Part shown: positions 46,668 to 58,101 of the stretch, in pieces
Numbering within the stretch: position 1 is the stretch's first letter
Layout of the letters: every line of letters starts with the position of its first letter
Assembly: GCA_021014945.1 (NCBI GenBank)
Contig: MU266329.1
Coordinates: forward strand, 248,001-312,000
Reading direction: 5' to 3'
DNA from: Leucogyrophana mollusca
Lineage: Eukaryota; Basidiomycota; Agaricomycetes; Boletales
DNA: 64,000 bases
Program-made: the position numbers and the translations under genes
The notes under the pieces: generated by a model
What the model saw: only the letters and a program-made list of their open reading frames with translations
Told to the model about the DNA's origin: nothing
The model's database searches: none

Positions 46668-47708
46668 TGTGCGCGCCAGGGGGTCGCTGCCGTGCGCCGC
46701 CGCTATACGACACGGCCCATCGCCTGGCATAAAGCGCCTTTGCCGTGACTGTAACTGCTCGTCCCCCTTGGCTAAATGAAGGCACTCTCGATTACTTGGA
46801 TCCGTGGAAGATTCCTAGGCGGATATCCTGGTTTTAATCCTTACACGACTAACACCAAAGCATGGTCTGGGATCTTCGGGCTGGAATCCGTCTGATTGAC
46901 TCCCTCATTAACGGCCGCGAGTGCCACACGATCGCCTTGGAATTCGGATATCGTTCGACATGCGAGGATACAGCGAAGGTCTTGCGCCCTACGGATTCTA
47001 TCTCATTGTTCCTACCGTCAACGGACCCGAGCGGCAAACCAGCCTCCCGAAATTTCGACGTGGTCCATGCACCACAGAAACCGGGATGTCTTGACCATTT
47101 TTATTCGATGTCATCGACGGCCGCGAGCGCCACGTAAGCCTTCCGAATTCTCAACACCCGCTACTTTCCAGCCCAAGCGATGACCCAAGCATATTTTGAC
47201 GACTGAATCTCAAGCCCCAACTGCATGGCCCTTGTTTCGCGCAAACGTAGGTCTCCCCTTCCTCCATTGCGCCATCGGAACACAATGGCTGAAAGTGCTG
47301 TCCAAACCATTTATTATAGACATCGGACTGTTCAGGCCGCCCGACACATTTATCGCGCCGTAAAGCAGAGCGCATGTCATTTTGGTCCCGTTGCGGTGCA
47401 TCTTCGCTCAGGCTTTCATCAGTCGCCATACAACACTGGCCATGGTCTCTGGCCAGCATAGCAAACTTGTGTGGGTTGCCGCTGTTTACGTGGTACATTT
47501 CCGATGCTCAATTGCCTCTATTCCTAGTACTTGATCTTTTATGGCGTTTGTCTATCTAGATGTTTTTTATTATTACAAAAATACCGTAGCTGCCAGAGGA
47601 AATAGTTGGCCACCTTTTTCTAGGCTCATCGCATCGATGCTACAGTGCCGAGGCCCATTGCACGATCGCCCATGTTATGGGGTAGTTGGTATCTACGCTT
47701 TTTATATA

Positions 47709-49237
47709 TTACGCAAACGAGAAGAATTTCTTTTTGGTAGCCAGGTAGCGCACAACCAGAATGAAACTCGCGCTTCCAAGGGACATTGATCCGGCATAGT
47801 ACATTGCAGGCCGGAATGCTGCACGTCCCGCTGAGTTGCCACCATACCGTTCAAGGATAAACCCTGCAACAGGAGCACCCTACCGAGTCCAGAGTCACTT
47901 CAGTCCGATAGTACGACGGAACGCCACTGCTCACCATAAGGTACCCAGCGCTATAGGCAGAAACGACCATCGCCAGGGCGGTCGAAAGACGTTTCGAGCC
48001 ATATATGTGTCCTACGACCGATGGCATGGTGGCAAAGAAGCCTCCATTGCCAGCTCCATTAATGATGACGAAGACAACGAATGGCGCGAGGGATGCAGAT
48101 ACGGGCCACACAGCGAGCACGCTCACTGAGCATACGACTAAGGTTAGAAACAAGCTTGTGATTGGTCCAATGATGTCGCCCAGGTATCCAAAACCGATAC
48201 GTCCGGCAGCCGAGGATAGACTGAAGACGGCTAGAAGAATCGACCCGAGCGTGTCTGATATCCCGATAGAAGAGGCGTATAGGGGAATAAAGAAGGGTGG
48301 GACCAGTAGCGGAAACGTTGCTACTAAAGACGACAGGAAAAGCAGGACGAACTTCGGATCTCTAAATAAAGACCTGTCGAAAGGTATATTAAGTGGGTCA
48401 ACGGTGACTATCGTAAATCAAGAGACGCACAAGTCAATGGATGCAGAAGCTCTACGGGCGCGATCCTTCATGAGTAGCGCCGCGGGAAGTGTGGCGGCAA
48501 CAGTGACAAAGCTCAATACTCGAAAAGTCCAGGCGATACCGACGCGAGTGAGAAGTGCTTGACTCAACAAGCTGAAAACACAGGCGCCAACACCGTTACC
48601 TGCGTATACAAGGCCGTTTGCTAGACCACGCTTTCGCGTGAAATACTGGGAAGGGAGTCCACTGCATGCCTGTAAAACCATAGTTATTTTCTAAGTCGTT
48701 GCAGTCTCCTAATCCACTGACCATGAAGCCGATGCTGCATCCTAGGCCCAAGATGACACCATTCGTGACAAATAGCCCTCCGATGCTGCTTGTGATCCAA
48801 CTGCTCAGGAACTGTGCAGAGGTCATCAGAGCGCATGATATTAAAGATGCGTTGCGAGTCCCTGCTATGCGGATGAGGTGGGTACTGATGATAGCGAAGA
48901 CAGCAACACCAGCAACGGCTGTTGAGCCGATGAAGGCCAGTGTCGAATCTGAGGCGACATTTTGTTTGGCTAGATAGGCTTGCATGACACCCCACGAATA
49001 TAGCAGCCCCACAAACATGCTAAGAACCGTTAATACCCTATATGTCGAATTGAATGCGAATACATGCCTCATCACGCTACATGCAGCAGCGATGACCCAT
49101 CCATAGCCCCCGTCAAGTACGTCGTCGAAGTCCAACGTCTGTTTATTCGCCGTTTCCACATGCACGCGGGTGTCTTGGGAAGAAATGGGGGTGAGCTCTA
49201 CCGGTTGCTGATCCACTACAGTTGGCCTGAGTGCCAT
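47709..49237 (-). CDS. MFS transporter, monocarboxylate-porter (MCT/Mch) type
   Basis: A 12-helix major facilitator. The N-terminus MALRPTVVDQQPVELTPISS precedes the family mark DGGYGWVIAAACSVMRHVFA at the start of TM1. Other blocks are SWGVMQAYLAKQNVASDSTL, LVTNGVILGLGCSIGFM-like TM sequence, ACSGLPSQYFTRKRGLANGL (cytosolic loop typical of the MCT group), GIAWTFRVLSFVTVAATLPA, SSAAGRIGFGYLGDIIGPIT, FVIINGAGNGGFFATMPSVV and GAPVAGFILERYGG. It ends KKKFFSFA at 47709-47711. Start 49237 fits family length; an in-frame ATG at 49357 would add 40 residues. Substrate unknown: monocarboxylates or riboflavin in related yeast proteins. Confidence 0.9.
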
Positions 49238-50651
49238 GAGTCCTTTTGGTGTAAGCGTTAAGGTCTTCTGTTTCCTCTCGCCTGTCCCGACGTGACAACT
49301 AGGCAATATGGGCAGGGCAGGAGATTTGTGACTCACTTCATCCTGGAACTGCTTCAATTATACGTCGGGGTTAAGAAAAGGCCGTGGTCACCATCATCGC
49401 AAGCGTGATGGAAATCGTGATGGGATTGTGATGCCAGATGGGTTGTCCTTGCCGAGTCGGAGGTCGACGCCGCGGTATCGGGGTGGTAAGGAGGACTTGG
49501 ACGAAGTTTGGACTAGTTTTGACGTACTCTACCACGCGGCCCATTTCCGCAAGTCCCCGCGTCGAGCTTCGCGCTCCTCGGGATCCAAGTCGAGTCTCCA
49601 CAAGCTGTGCTGAACTAACCTGTTCCAACACATCTCGACTGTTACTTGTAAGAGCGCTGCTCGATCACACGTCTTTCTAGGCGTGTGAGTTCGAACGAAG
49701 ACCACACTGGGAGCTTGGGATACTCAATTTTACCACCTGTCACTGGAACGGATGAGCATTTTTGCAAGCCTTTGGCACTGCTCCTTGATCGTTTGATGAA
49801 TCCTGTCACGGACACGGACGCACCGGTATGCTGGTTGCAGCTGCCCATCTCATAATGCATAGCGTGAATGCCTGACTTTCCCCATGCATAATGCATGATG
49901 AGACGGTGTCTTGGGGCACATCGTTCTGGTCCTATGCCTTCCTATGCATTACGACCTCATCCATTATAAGGTAGGCAGCTGTATCTGCAGTGGACCTCCG
50001 GGTCCCTCGGCCTTCATCAATTCATGTTTGACAGCGTGGTGCTCGACGAACTGCAGTTAGAGTGATCACTGGTTGGTGGTTTCGGTTCATTGCATGTCTG
50101 TGCCGCCAGTCAGCGCTTCAAACTTCAAACTTCAAGCTTCTGTAAGGGGAGAAGGTAAACAAACATTTCTCGTAATCTTCAGCCGACGTCGAACAACCAG
50201 TTCTGTTTCTGCTTCTGCTCCCTCAGGCCTCAGGCCCAGCCAAAAAGTCACAAGTGGTTCCGCAAGGATTATTGAAATACTAGTAGATCTTCTCAGAGCC
50301 TCGATTTCCTAGTCAGTTCTTCAGTGAGGCCATATATCAAGATAGACTTACAGGGCCTGTTGAAGGACTTAGTGTAAATATCGCGGAGCCTGCACGACAC
50401 TATATTCCGGCATAATAGCCCTCGCCATGCTCACAAAAGATCTTAGAATTTATCAGGGACACGGAAAATCGATTGCTCAAAAGCAGGCGTTGCTGGGCAG
50501 CAGTACAGATTTTCACAGAACTCAGAAGGGGGATGGGGGTGGGCGGCGGGAGACGTCGCAGCACGCGTATCAGGACAGCAACCAAAAAATCACGCCGCGA
50601 TGTCGGAGCCCGGTGCCTCAGCGTCGACAGAGGCAGCTGCACACTCCGGGT
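49238..50651. other. Gene-poor region
   Basis: 1.4 kb. It should include the MFS promoter and the 3' flank of the coiled-coil gene. I note repeated CATAATGCAT-type words at 49850-49900 and a short tandem ACTTCAA array near 50117-50138. No supported gene. Confidence 0.4.
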
Positions 50652-52395
50652 CTACCGCAACCACCTGTTCTTCTGTTTGATCGTAGCCGAACGCTCCTCG
50701 AACGTCTGACAACACACTAGCTGAACTTCATTTCATTATATACGATATAGAGTGGGTCCTTGCTCGCAACGAGAGCAACGCAATAATCTGCGAACCGGCG
50801 AATGTGGTTAACGTACCTTGCAATCGTTGATGGTGTACTTGGACACATGGTCACGTCGCGATCTGAGGAGTAATGCGGAACCGCCGGCGGCGACTGTCGG
50901 AGTGGTAGTACTGACGGATGTGGTAATGTTGTGAGTGTCTTGAGAGCATTCGTCGTGGACTTGGGCCTAGAATTTCGCTGTTAACTAGGCTGTTTTGTTA
51001 GTGGAGGAAAGGCACGAATGATCTGTGAGATGGTACCATAAAGTTAGCAATAGGTAGCAAGCAAAGTGAATAGTAGGGCTTACATTGAGAACACGTTTGA
51101 TTGCAAGCACCTCTACTGCCGCGGCCGATCCAGGTGGGGCCATGGTGATCTCTACGTGATCACCAGCATCGACCGTTGCATCTCCGCTACCCGAGTCAGC
51201 GGGGCCTACGGAGGTGGACGCGCTAGCGACTGAGGCGTTCTTGATAGGTGTTTGGATATGGTAGGCTGCACAATCGTCACTAGTAGGATTTTCTCATCTT
51301 CCAGTGGCTCGACATTCTCCTTAGTGGTGCGCGAAGAGGGAAGTGCCGTGATGGACTGAGGGCACGTTCCCATTTCTGGAGGGCGGGATGGGCCCTTAGA
51401 TGACTCGGCATTCCCTTGCTTGACGTTGAGAGTCCCATATTCCTTCGAACGATCGGCCCAACCCGATCAGTGTAACCCTATAACTATACCCACCTTCCAA
51501 TGATCGGCCGGTCGAGATATTGCCGACATAGCTCGCTGTGTCGCACTTCAGTTAGCGGTCCGTGTGTTCCATTCTGGCTGAGAGGACACACTGAGATGAT
51601 TTGAGTTTAACTTCGAGTGATGAAACCGCTGTCTGCAGTTTAAGGACCTTGTTCTCAAGTGCTTCTCCTTGCGGGAAGAAGCGACTGAGCTTGCCTCAAT
51701 ACCAAGAAACTTCGAGTCACGCTGCAGGCGCCCACTTAGCTCAAGTGACGTGTATGTACTGCAGCGAGGGGTGTCTTAGTAGCATATATGCGCATTCAAG
51801 CTAGTGCACAGCAAAAAAAAAAAAAAAAAAAAGGCGTGAACTTACAGTAGCACTCGGATTGAAGCCCTATTCCTTCGGGACTTCGCGGCTAGATCTGCCA
51901 CTGTTGTCAAGTAGGCCGGATGAGACTCTTCGGGCTCTCGAGTGACTGGGATGGTGTGACCCATATGCCTCCGGTTGGATGTCCGGGCGGTGTCTCCAGG
52001 CCATATTGCGTGATTGACGCGTCGAGGGAAGGAGGGAGGAACCATCCTGGATGCGATACTTCTTGTGGCTTCTGAAAACGCCCCGGTGAGCTCTTTGACG
52101 ATTTTTTTTGCAGTCGCAGTGATATTTCTTCGATGCCCTCACTATCAGTGAGGCCAATGGTATTGTCACGGTAGCGGATGTGCTTTCGCGTCGACGGAAC
52201 AGCTGGGACCAGGAGACAGCGAAGGGACACGCAAAACACGTGAACCACATTAGAAAGGCTTTGTGCGGTTCGCGTATTTTTGCGTGTTTTGCCTTGGCCT
52301 AGTTGATGCTTCGCTGTGGAAAGGGGCAGCTGGTTATGTAGATCTGCTTTTAGACGAGGTATTGTGATAACTTGCAATCCTACTTTTTCTACCAA
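50652..52395 (-). CDS. Hypothetical coiled-coil protein
   Basis: I do not recognise this product. Spliced minus-strand blocks show protein-like character and good GT...AG sites. The N-terminus is MVEKVGLQVITIPRLKADLH (start 52395, tentative). A middle helix reads EALENKVLKLQTAVSSLEVK with clear heptads (about 51690-51610). A Ser/Pro-rich part follows (QSITALPSSRTTKENVEPLE), then GDATVDAGDHVEITMAPPGS, AAAVEVLAIKRVLN, then after an intron AQVHDECSQDTHNI. The end is SKYTINDCK, intron, TFEERSATIKQKNRWLR with stop at 50652-50654. The N-terminal exon joins around 52300-51850 are weak. One intron holds a run of 20 A (T on the coding strand). It lies 665 bp from the divergent OPT gene. Confidence 0.5.
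51813..51832. repeat. A20 homopolymer
   Basis: Twenty consecutive A on the plus strand, within a proposed intron of the coiled-coil gene. It is the longest homopolymer I noticed in the window. Confidence 0.9.
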
Positions 52396-53060
52396 ACCTC
52401 TGGTTTCCTATATTTGGCTTTCTCCCACGCTCTCTAATTCTCGTTGAGCCACTTGCGACTTTCGGCTGGTCCTCAGTTGCGAGTGCCACTGACCAATGCC
52501 GCCCAGTACTATTTTGCTCACCACCTAGACTTGGAAGAGAAGAATAAATCCCCCGTGGGTAGCCTGTGGGTACGTGATCATGTTTGGGTCCGATACACTG
52601 ATAACGGGGGAAAACATGACATTAATACGCCGAGTGGGGCTTGAAGCCGATAAGTGGATTCTACTCCTGTACAGTGCTCGTTCTGGACTCGAGAAAACGA
52701 CGGTATTGCTTTCTTGCTTGAAGGATATAAGGAGCGTTCCCCTCCGAGACTCTTTTGCCTTGGTGGTGATTTGGCCACTCTGTCCACCACCACTTGGACT
52801 CGACCGATCGCACTCAGCTCTGCATTCGCCGGCAGTGAGGACAAATAGGGTTTGAGGAAGATAACATCGAGGGGCGCAGCGCATGGTCAATGGAATCCTT
52901 ATCAATACCGCTGGCTCCATCCCAGCCGTATCTCCAACTATCGCCTTACGGGATCACGTTCTCCAAACCAATCTAAGTATATACTTTGCTCGGGTGGTTT
53001 ACTTACCTGGAAGTATAAGATGTGCACCCTGGCATCTGTTCATCCGATACTGGGTGAGAT
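52396..53060. promoter_or_regulatory. Divergent interval before the OPT transporter
   Basis: 665 bp. Overlapping ORFs on both strands at 52525-52920 show no conserved features. It should hold the OPT promoter. Confidence 0.4.
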
Positions 53061-56000
53061 ATGTCAGACTCCTATGCATCTCCTCCTTCCTCTGGCTCGC
53101 CACCTGCATATGATTCCTTCGGTTTACCGACTCGTGATGTCACCGGACTCGTCTTCGATAAAGACAGCAAGGAATTCGACGGGTCTAGTGCGGAGAGCAA
53201 ACCAGAGCACCCTGAAGAAAATGAGGAGGTCATCCGAGGGGCGGAAGACATCACAACATTGGTATCGTGACAGAAGTTCATTCTATTTGCCCACGCATAG
53301 CTGAGTTTTCTACAGATAATCTCATCTGAAGACGACCCTCAACTCCCTGCACTCACATTTCGGTTTTGGTTCCTTGGAATTGGCCTAGCTACTTTCGGTT
53401 TGTACTTTGCTTACGAGTGAGCCCCTAAGTCATCTGATTTCTCGCTGTTTATCAGGATCTGTTTTGTCTGAAATATACTTTTGGAAGCCTCAGGGAGCTA
53501 CCGTTTCGTCACTTTTCCAGCTTATCATCGCATATGTGCTTGGAAATGCCGTGAGTTGAGAAACGTAGTGCAACTTCTCCCCAGTAACTCGTTTGTATCA
53601 CCGTCAGATGCACTTTATAATGCCTTCGAACGGAATCTGGCGCTATCTGAACCCGGGTCCGTTCAACATCAAGGAACATACATGCATCACTATTATGGCT
53701 TCCACCGCATCGAATACAGCGACAGCTATCGGAATCATTGCCACACTTGACTTATTTTATGGTGTGACGCTTAACCCGGGCGCTGCGATTTTTCAGACTT
53801 TTGCGTCCCAAGTGCGTTAATCCATTCGCTGATCTAACTCGTTGCTTATGCCATAATTCTTGTAGACGATTGGTTACGGCTTTGCAGGCATCCTGCGGAC
53901 TCTTCTTGTCTGGCCGACCTACGCCTTATATCCTGGCGCGCTGCCTTCCATCTCGCTCTTACAATCGATGCACTTTGGCGGCCTCCTCAATCATAAGAAG
54001 ATGAAATACTTTTGGATGGGTACCAGTTTGCAATTATCTGCACTTAAATAAGCCACTGACGCCGTAATCAAGTGTTTGCCGCTATTTTCTGCTGGGTAGG
54101 CTTTTTGTATGTCCCTGTCTGTGCAATCCAATCTGACCTGGTAATGGACAGGAAATCGTCCCGACATGGATGTTTCCGCTTCTCACTGCATTTTCTGTCA
54201 TCTGTCTCGCTGACAACGGTCAATCTCCTGTTATCCGCAACTTGTTTGGAGCTGGGTCTTCTAACGAAGGGCTTGGGCTGCTGTCCTTCGGTTTTGATTG
54301 GACGCTCATCACCCAGGCATACCCTCTATATTGGCCTCTACAGACCCAGATATCGTCTTGGATTGGGATAGCTCTTTCCTATATTCTCATGAGTACGTCC
54401 AACTGCTTTCTTTTGATGCACGTGGTCAGCCAACAAATCCTCGTAGTGGCTTGTTATTACGGCAATGTTTTCGAAGGGTACTCTAGAGGCCTACCCTTCA
54501 TGTCCACTGCGCTATTTACCGGAAACGGTTCATCGTATGATCAATCTGAAATACTAAATTCCAACAACCAGCTCGACCCAGAAAAATACGCCGCGATCGG
54601 CCCTCCGTGAGTGTGAATGACTTTGGATTATAATCAGTGTAGACTGAAACGCGTGGCCTTCAGATTTATGACGACCACGTATGCAGTGTCACTTCTTGTC
54701 AGCTATGGATCTACAGGCGCAGCGTTCTCTCACATTTTCCTGTGGCATTGGAGGGAGCTTTGGGAGGCTTTCCGAGGCTTTAATTTCCTGAAATCAGGAC
54801 AGGACTTTGACGAGTGAGCGCACGCGCTAAAGTGGTGTGCGATTACTCACTTTCGCCCAGCGTCCATTTTCAAAAGATGAAGGTTTACAAGGAAGTACCT
54901 CAGCTATGGTATGGCCTTGTCTTCCTGGTATCTTTGGCTTTGGCGATTGGCATGGCCTATGTGGGAATGAACACGTTGCCGTGGTGGTCCGTAATTGTCT
55001 TCACAGTTATTGGTGAGTCCCAACTTTTGATGATCAGAGCATTGTCTGACGCTCCAGACGCTCTCAGCGTTTATCCTCGCTGTCGTCCTCGGTTTCATAA
55101 GCGCGGTGACCGGATTCCAGATTCCAACCGACGGGATCGTGCAAGTCGTCGCGGTAGGTTTTCAGCTCAGATTTGCCACTCCGCCCCCCACCCATTATCT
55201 GACGATTACGCATCCATGACAGGCCTATGTCCATCCACAGCAACCGGTACAGAACATGTACGCGAAGCTTTACGGGTACAACACTGGTTATCAAACACTT
55301 TATATGTTATCGGATCTGAAATTAGGTTCCATGATATCTCTCTGATCCAATTCCCGGGACGCTCATGTCGCGACTTCAGGACAATACGCCAAGGTTCCCC
55401 CGAGGGCTACATTCGTTGCTCAACTAAGTGGCACGATTCTCGGATCCAGTGAGTCGCCTTGCCATGGCTGATGTACTTTAAAATTTGACGCGAGCAATGC
55501 AGTCTTCAACTACATCCTTTACAAATCCATTGTGGATGCCCATCGGGCCGACCTTATAAATCGTGAGTCAAGCTTGGCCTTGTCCCGTATCTGTCCCGAC
55601 TTGGTCCTTTCGTATAGCTATCGGTACCCGTATCTGGTCTGGCTGGGGCTCTCAAGAGATAAACTCGGCTGCTATCACCTGGGGAGCACTTTCCGCAGAG
55701 CTTTATAGCCCTGGAAAGACGTACTTCCAGGTACTTGCTGACGAATATCTAGAGTGTCTCCCATTGTTGAACCTTGGTCTAGATACCTTTGGGTCTTCTC
55801 TATGGATTCCTCGCGCCATTCCTGTTTTATTTCATGCACCGACTCTTCCCAAAGTATCTGCTCTACTTGGGTGTAATCTCGGGGGATTAACTGACGGAAA
55901 CATAGGCAATGGATATGGTCTTATCTGAACATGCCTATTATCTTCACGTATATGGGTTGGTTGCCATATTCTGTGAATGGTGCGCCACCTGTTCTTATAT

Positions 56001-56460
56001 GCACCAGAGTATGTCTTACTATCGCACAACAGGTATGTGGTGGCCTGGCTTCATTATCGGTCTCTTCACACAGTGGTGGGTGAGGACGCGCAGGCCGAAG
56101 TGGTATAAGAAGTATAATTGTGTGTTTCCGTGGCACCAACCTGTATCCTTTCCTTGCTCACCGACTATCAGATCTGACCTCAGCAGCTTTGGATGGCGGC
56201 TCATCGATCATCTACTTTATTCTCAACTTTGCGGTATTTGGTAAGCCTTTCTGATCCTGATAGAGGCATTTGCTGCAGATGCTCATTCATTATGCTCGTA
56301 CAGGAGCGAGCGGCAATGCTATCAATTTTCCCATCTGGTGGGGAAACCCAGACCCAAACGTGATGAGCGTCGGTGAGCCATTCTGTGACACCCTTTCGTA
56401 CTTGAGCGGCAGGCTAACGGCACTCACGCCACAGACCATTGCATGATGAGCGATGCATGA
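53061..56460 (+). CDS. Oligopeptide transporter, OPT family
   Basis: A proton-coupled importer of small peptides (or metal chelates) with about 14 membrane helices. The cytosolic N-terminus is MSDSYASPPSSGSPPAYDSF and an acidic stretch follows. The OPT signatures are visible: PQLPALTFRFWFLGIGLATF, NGIWRYLNPGPFNIKEHTCI (NPGPFxIKEH, the family hallmark), TAIGIIATLDLFYGVTLNPG, ILRTLLVWPTYALYPGALPS and IVPTWMFPLLTAFSVICLAD. Later come TTTYAVSLLVSYGSTGAAFS, a SGQYAKVPPRATFVAQLSGT block (GxYxKVPPR), and NINFPIWWGNPDPN-like sequence near the end. It ends HCMMSDA at 56460. Many introns, some exon borders approximate. Confidence 0.93.
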
Positions 56461-57436
56461 AGTATGGTGGTGATAGTGGTGAAGCTAAACCTGGTCAGTT
56501 AACGTTGGTCAATCAACATATCCATCTGTTTCGGTGGAATGTACAGACGGATACCATTAATTGGTTGACGCTAAATGCTGGTTTCAAATTACAAACCGCT
56601 TGATATGTCTATATGTGCCGGAAATGATTCATCCACGGATAACGAACGACTCCCGTGTCCTCTTCCTCTATGCCATGGCCCATAGCGCTGCTTGCATCTG
56701 TGGCTCCTTCCCCACGTCGTCCGCGTCAGGCTTTGGCCATGTTATACGAGTCAAGAGTTGCTAAGAGCAAGATAAGATTATCACATTTATAACTGCAACA
56801 TTACTTCGAAACATATTGCACTCTAACGTTAACACAAAGTGAGCCTCTTCAACCTCTCAGTTGTGAAGAAGAGAAGATAACATTGTCCGAGAGACCGAGG
56901 TCACACCCCCTGAGTAAAATGCGAGAACCCAAACATTCCTCTAAGGCGAGTTATCACATCCCCACCAGCATTTATGGATCGAGAGTGTACACATACGCCA
57001 TGGACCGGTTCACCCTGGGAGATGACAATACCGGACCCGATAACAGGTGTCGGAAGCCTTGGTCTTCAGTACCATTAGCTACTGACTGTGAACGAATACA
57101 GGTCAGTTGGGGCAGTGGCAGCGGCTCGCCAGGGTGACGTGGACCAACGGAAACGCGTTCTTTCGTAGAGGTCGAAGCTGTGTTCATTGGCGATATATCG
57201 AACTCGCCAGATCGGCGCCGGCAGTTCGAGTCGCATTATATCATACGCTCTAGCAAGCTCAGCCCAGCTCAACGTCAAACTACTTAACATGAAGTGATGA
57301 CGTCGCCAACCTTTCGCCAGATGCGAGCGTTTTCACAAAGGTGAAGTATGCGTTTGAGTTCAGCCAGGCACTGAGATAGGAGGGTTGCCATTGTCATACG
57401 AGTTTGCGAGCTACGAATGACAAAGCAGACAGAAGT
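56461..57436. other. Gene-poor interval
   Basis: About 1 kb between the OPT gene and CMC2. ORFs are short and overlap on opposite strands, with no conserved block. Confidence 0.45.
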
Positions 57437-57780
57437 TTAGTCGTCCTGGTGTAGGTCTCTCCAGGCCTGTTCCGCTTTCATGCGCTGTTCTTTGGCCTGT
57501 TCGCGGTTGCGCGTCGAGCGTTCCACGCGCTACGGTACATTCGTATGCTGAGCAGAAGCTGGTACCAGGGAATACACTTACTTCTTTGCGAAGGCATTTG
57601 TTAAGTTTGTCCTTTTCTTGGTTACAACCGCCCGTTAAACGGGCCCAATTATTGGCATGACATACATCTAGAGCTTGTATGAATTCCCTGCATACTTCCG
57701 AGCGCAGTCAGTTTCGAGCGTGAGGTGGGTGGGATGACTGCTCACATACCAATACGTTTATCGGACAACTGCGGGTGCAT
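57437..57780 (-). CDS. CMC2: Cmc2-type twin CX9C mitochondrial protein
   Basis: A small intermembrane-space protein involved in cytochrome c oxidase biogenesis. It starts MHPQLSDKRI at 57780, then after an intron VCREFIQALDVCHANNWARL, then TGGCNQEKDKLNKCLRKE. Both cysteine pairs have exactly nine residues between them (CREFIQALDVC and CNQEKDKLNKC), the twin CX9C motif recognised by Mia40. The tail RVERSTRNREQAKEQRMKAE (after a second intron) is a charged helix ending LHQDD (stop 57437-57439). About 80 residues. The MHPQL start matches the family. Confidence 0.9.
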
Positions 57781-58101
57781 TTGGGGAACGACGCATGCAA
57801 CCCGGTCAACTTTCGATCGCGAATTGTCCCGGTAACAAACGAAAAGGCAGGGCTGAAGTGACGGTACACGCACAGACCAAGATGAGAAACAAGTCCGTGT
57901 TCCGTTGACGGTTGGGCCAAAGTGATATTATTATTCCCGCTTCTGCGTTATGATTTATCCGTGAGAAATTGGGCGAGATGGGTTCCCATATCGACGAAAG
58001 CGGAAAGTACGCGGAACAAGGCCGGCCGCTCAATCCTTTACAAAAGGTAAGGCCCGACAGCATTAGTACTCAGGATCCCCTCTTACTCTCAACTATCAGC
58101 C
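57781..58101. promoter_or_regulatory. Divergent promoter interval (CMC2 / transketolase)
   Basis: 321 bp between opposite starts. AT-rich TTATTATTCCCG and a CAAAAGG tract are present; no clear TATA box at a useful distance. Confidence 0.4.

Larger units (their letters stand above)
46014..47708. other. Gene-poor region with orphan promoter-like elements and stem-loop repeats
   Basis: 1.7 kb between the convergent polymerase and MFS transporter genes. It contains a tandem TGCTTTGACC pair, a TATA box and a CT-rich tract (46323-46430), two related stem-loop repeats (46489-46519 and 46635-46667) and a degenerate direct repeat around GGCCGCGAG-GCCAC (about 46913 and 47117). ORFs are short and not conserved-looking. 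Confidence 0.45.

Noticed and set aside
49685..49695. GAGTTCGAACGA resembling a tRNA T-loop
   Set aside because: No matching acceptor, D or anticodon arms around it.
50427..50720. 97-codon plus-strand ORF with a His/Gln-rich sequence
   Set aside because: No conserved features; overlaps the last exon of the minus-strand coiled-coil gene.
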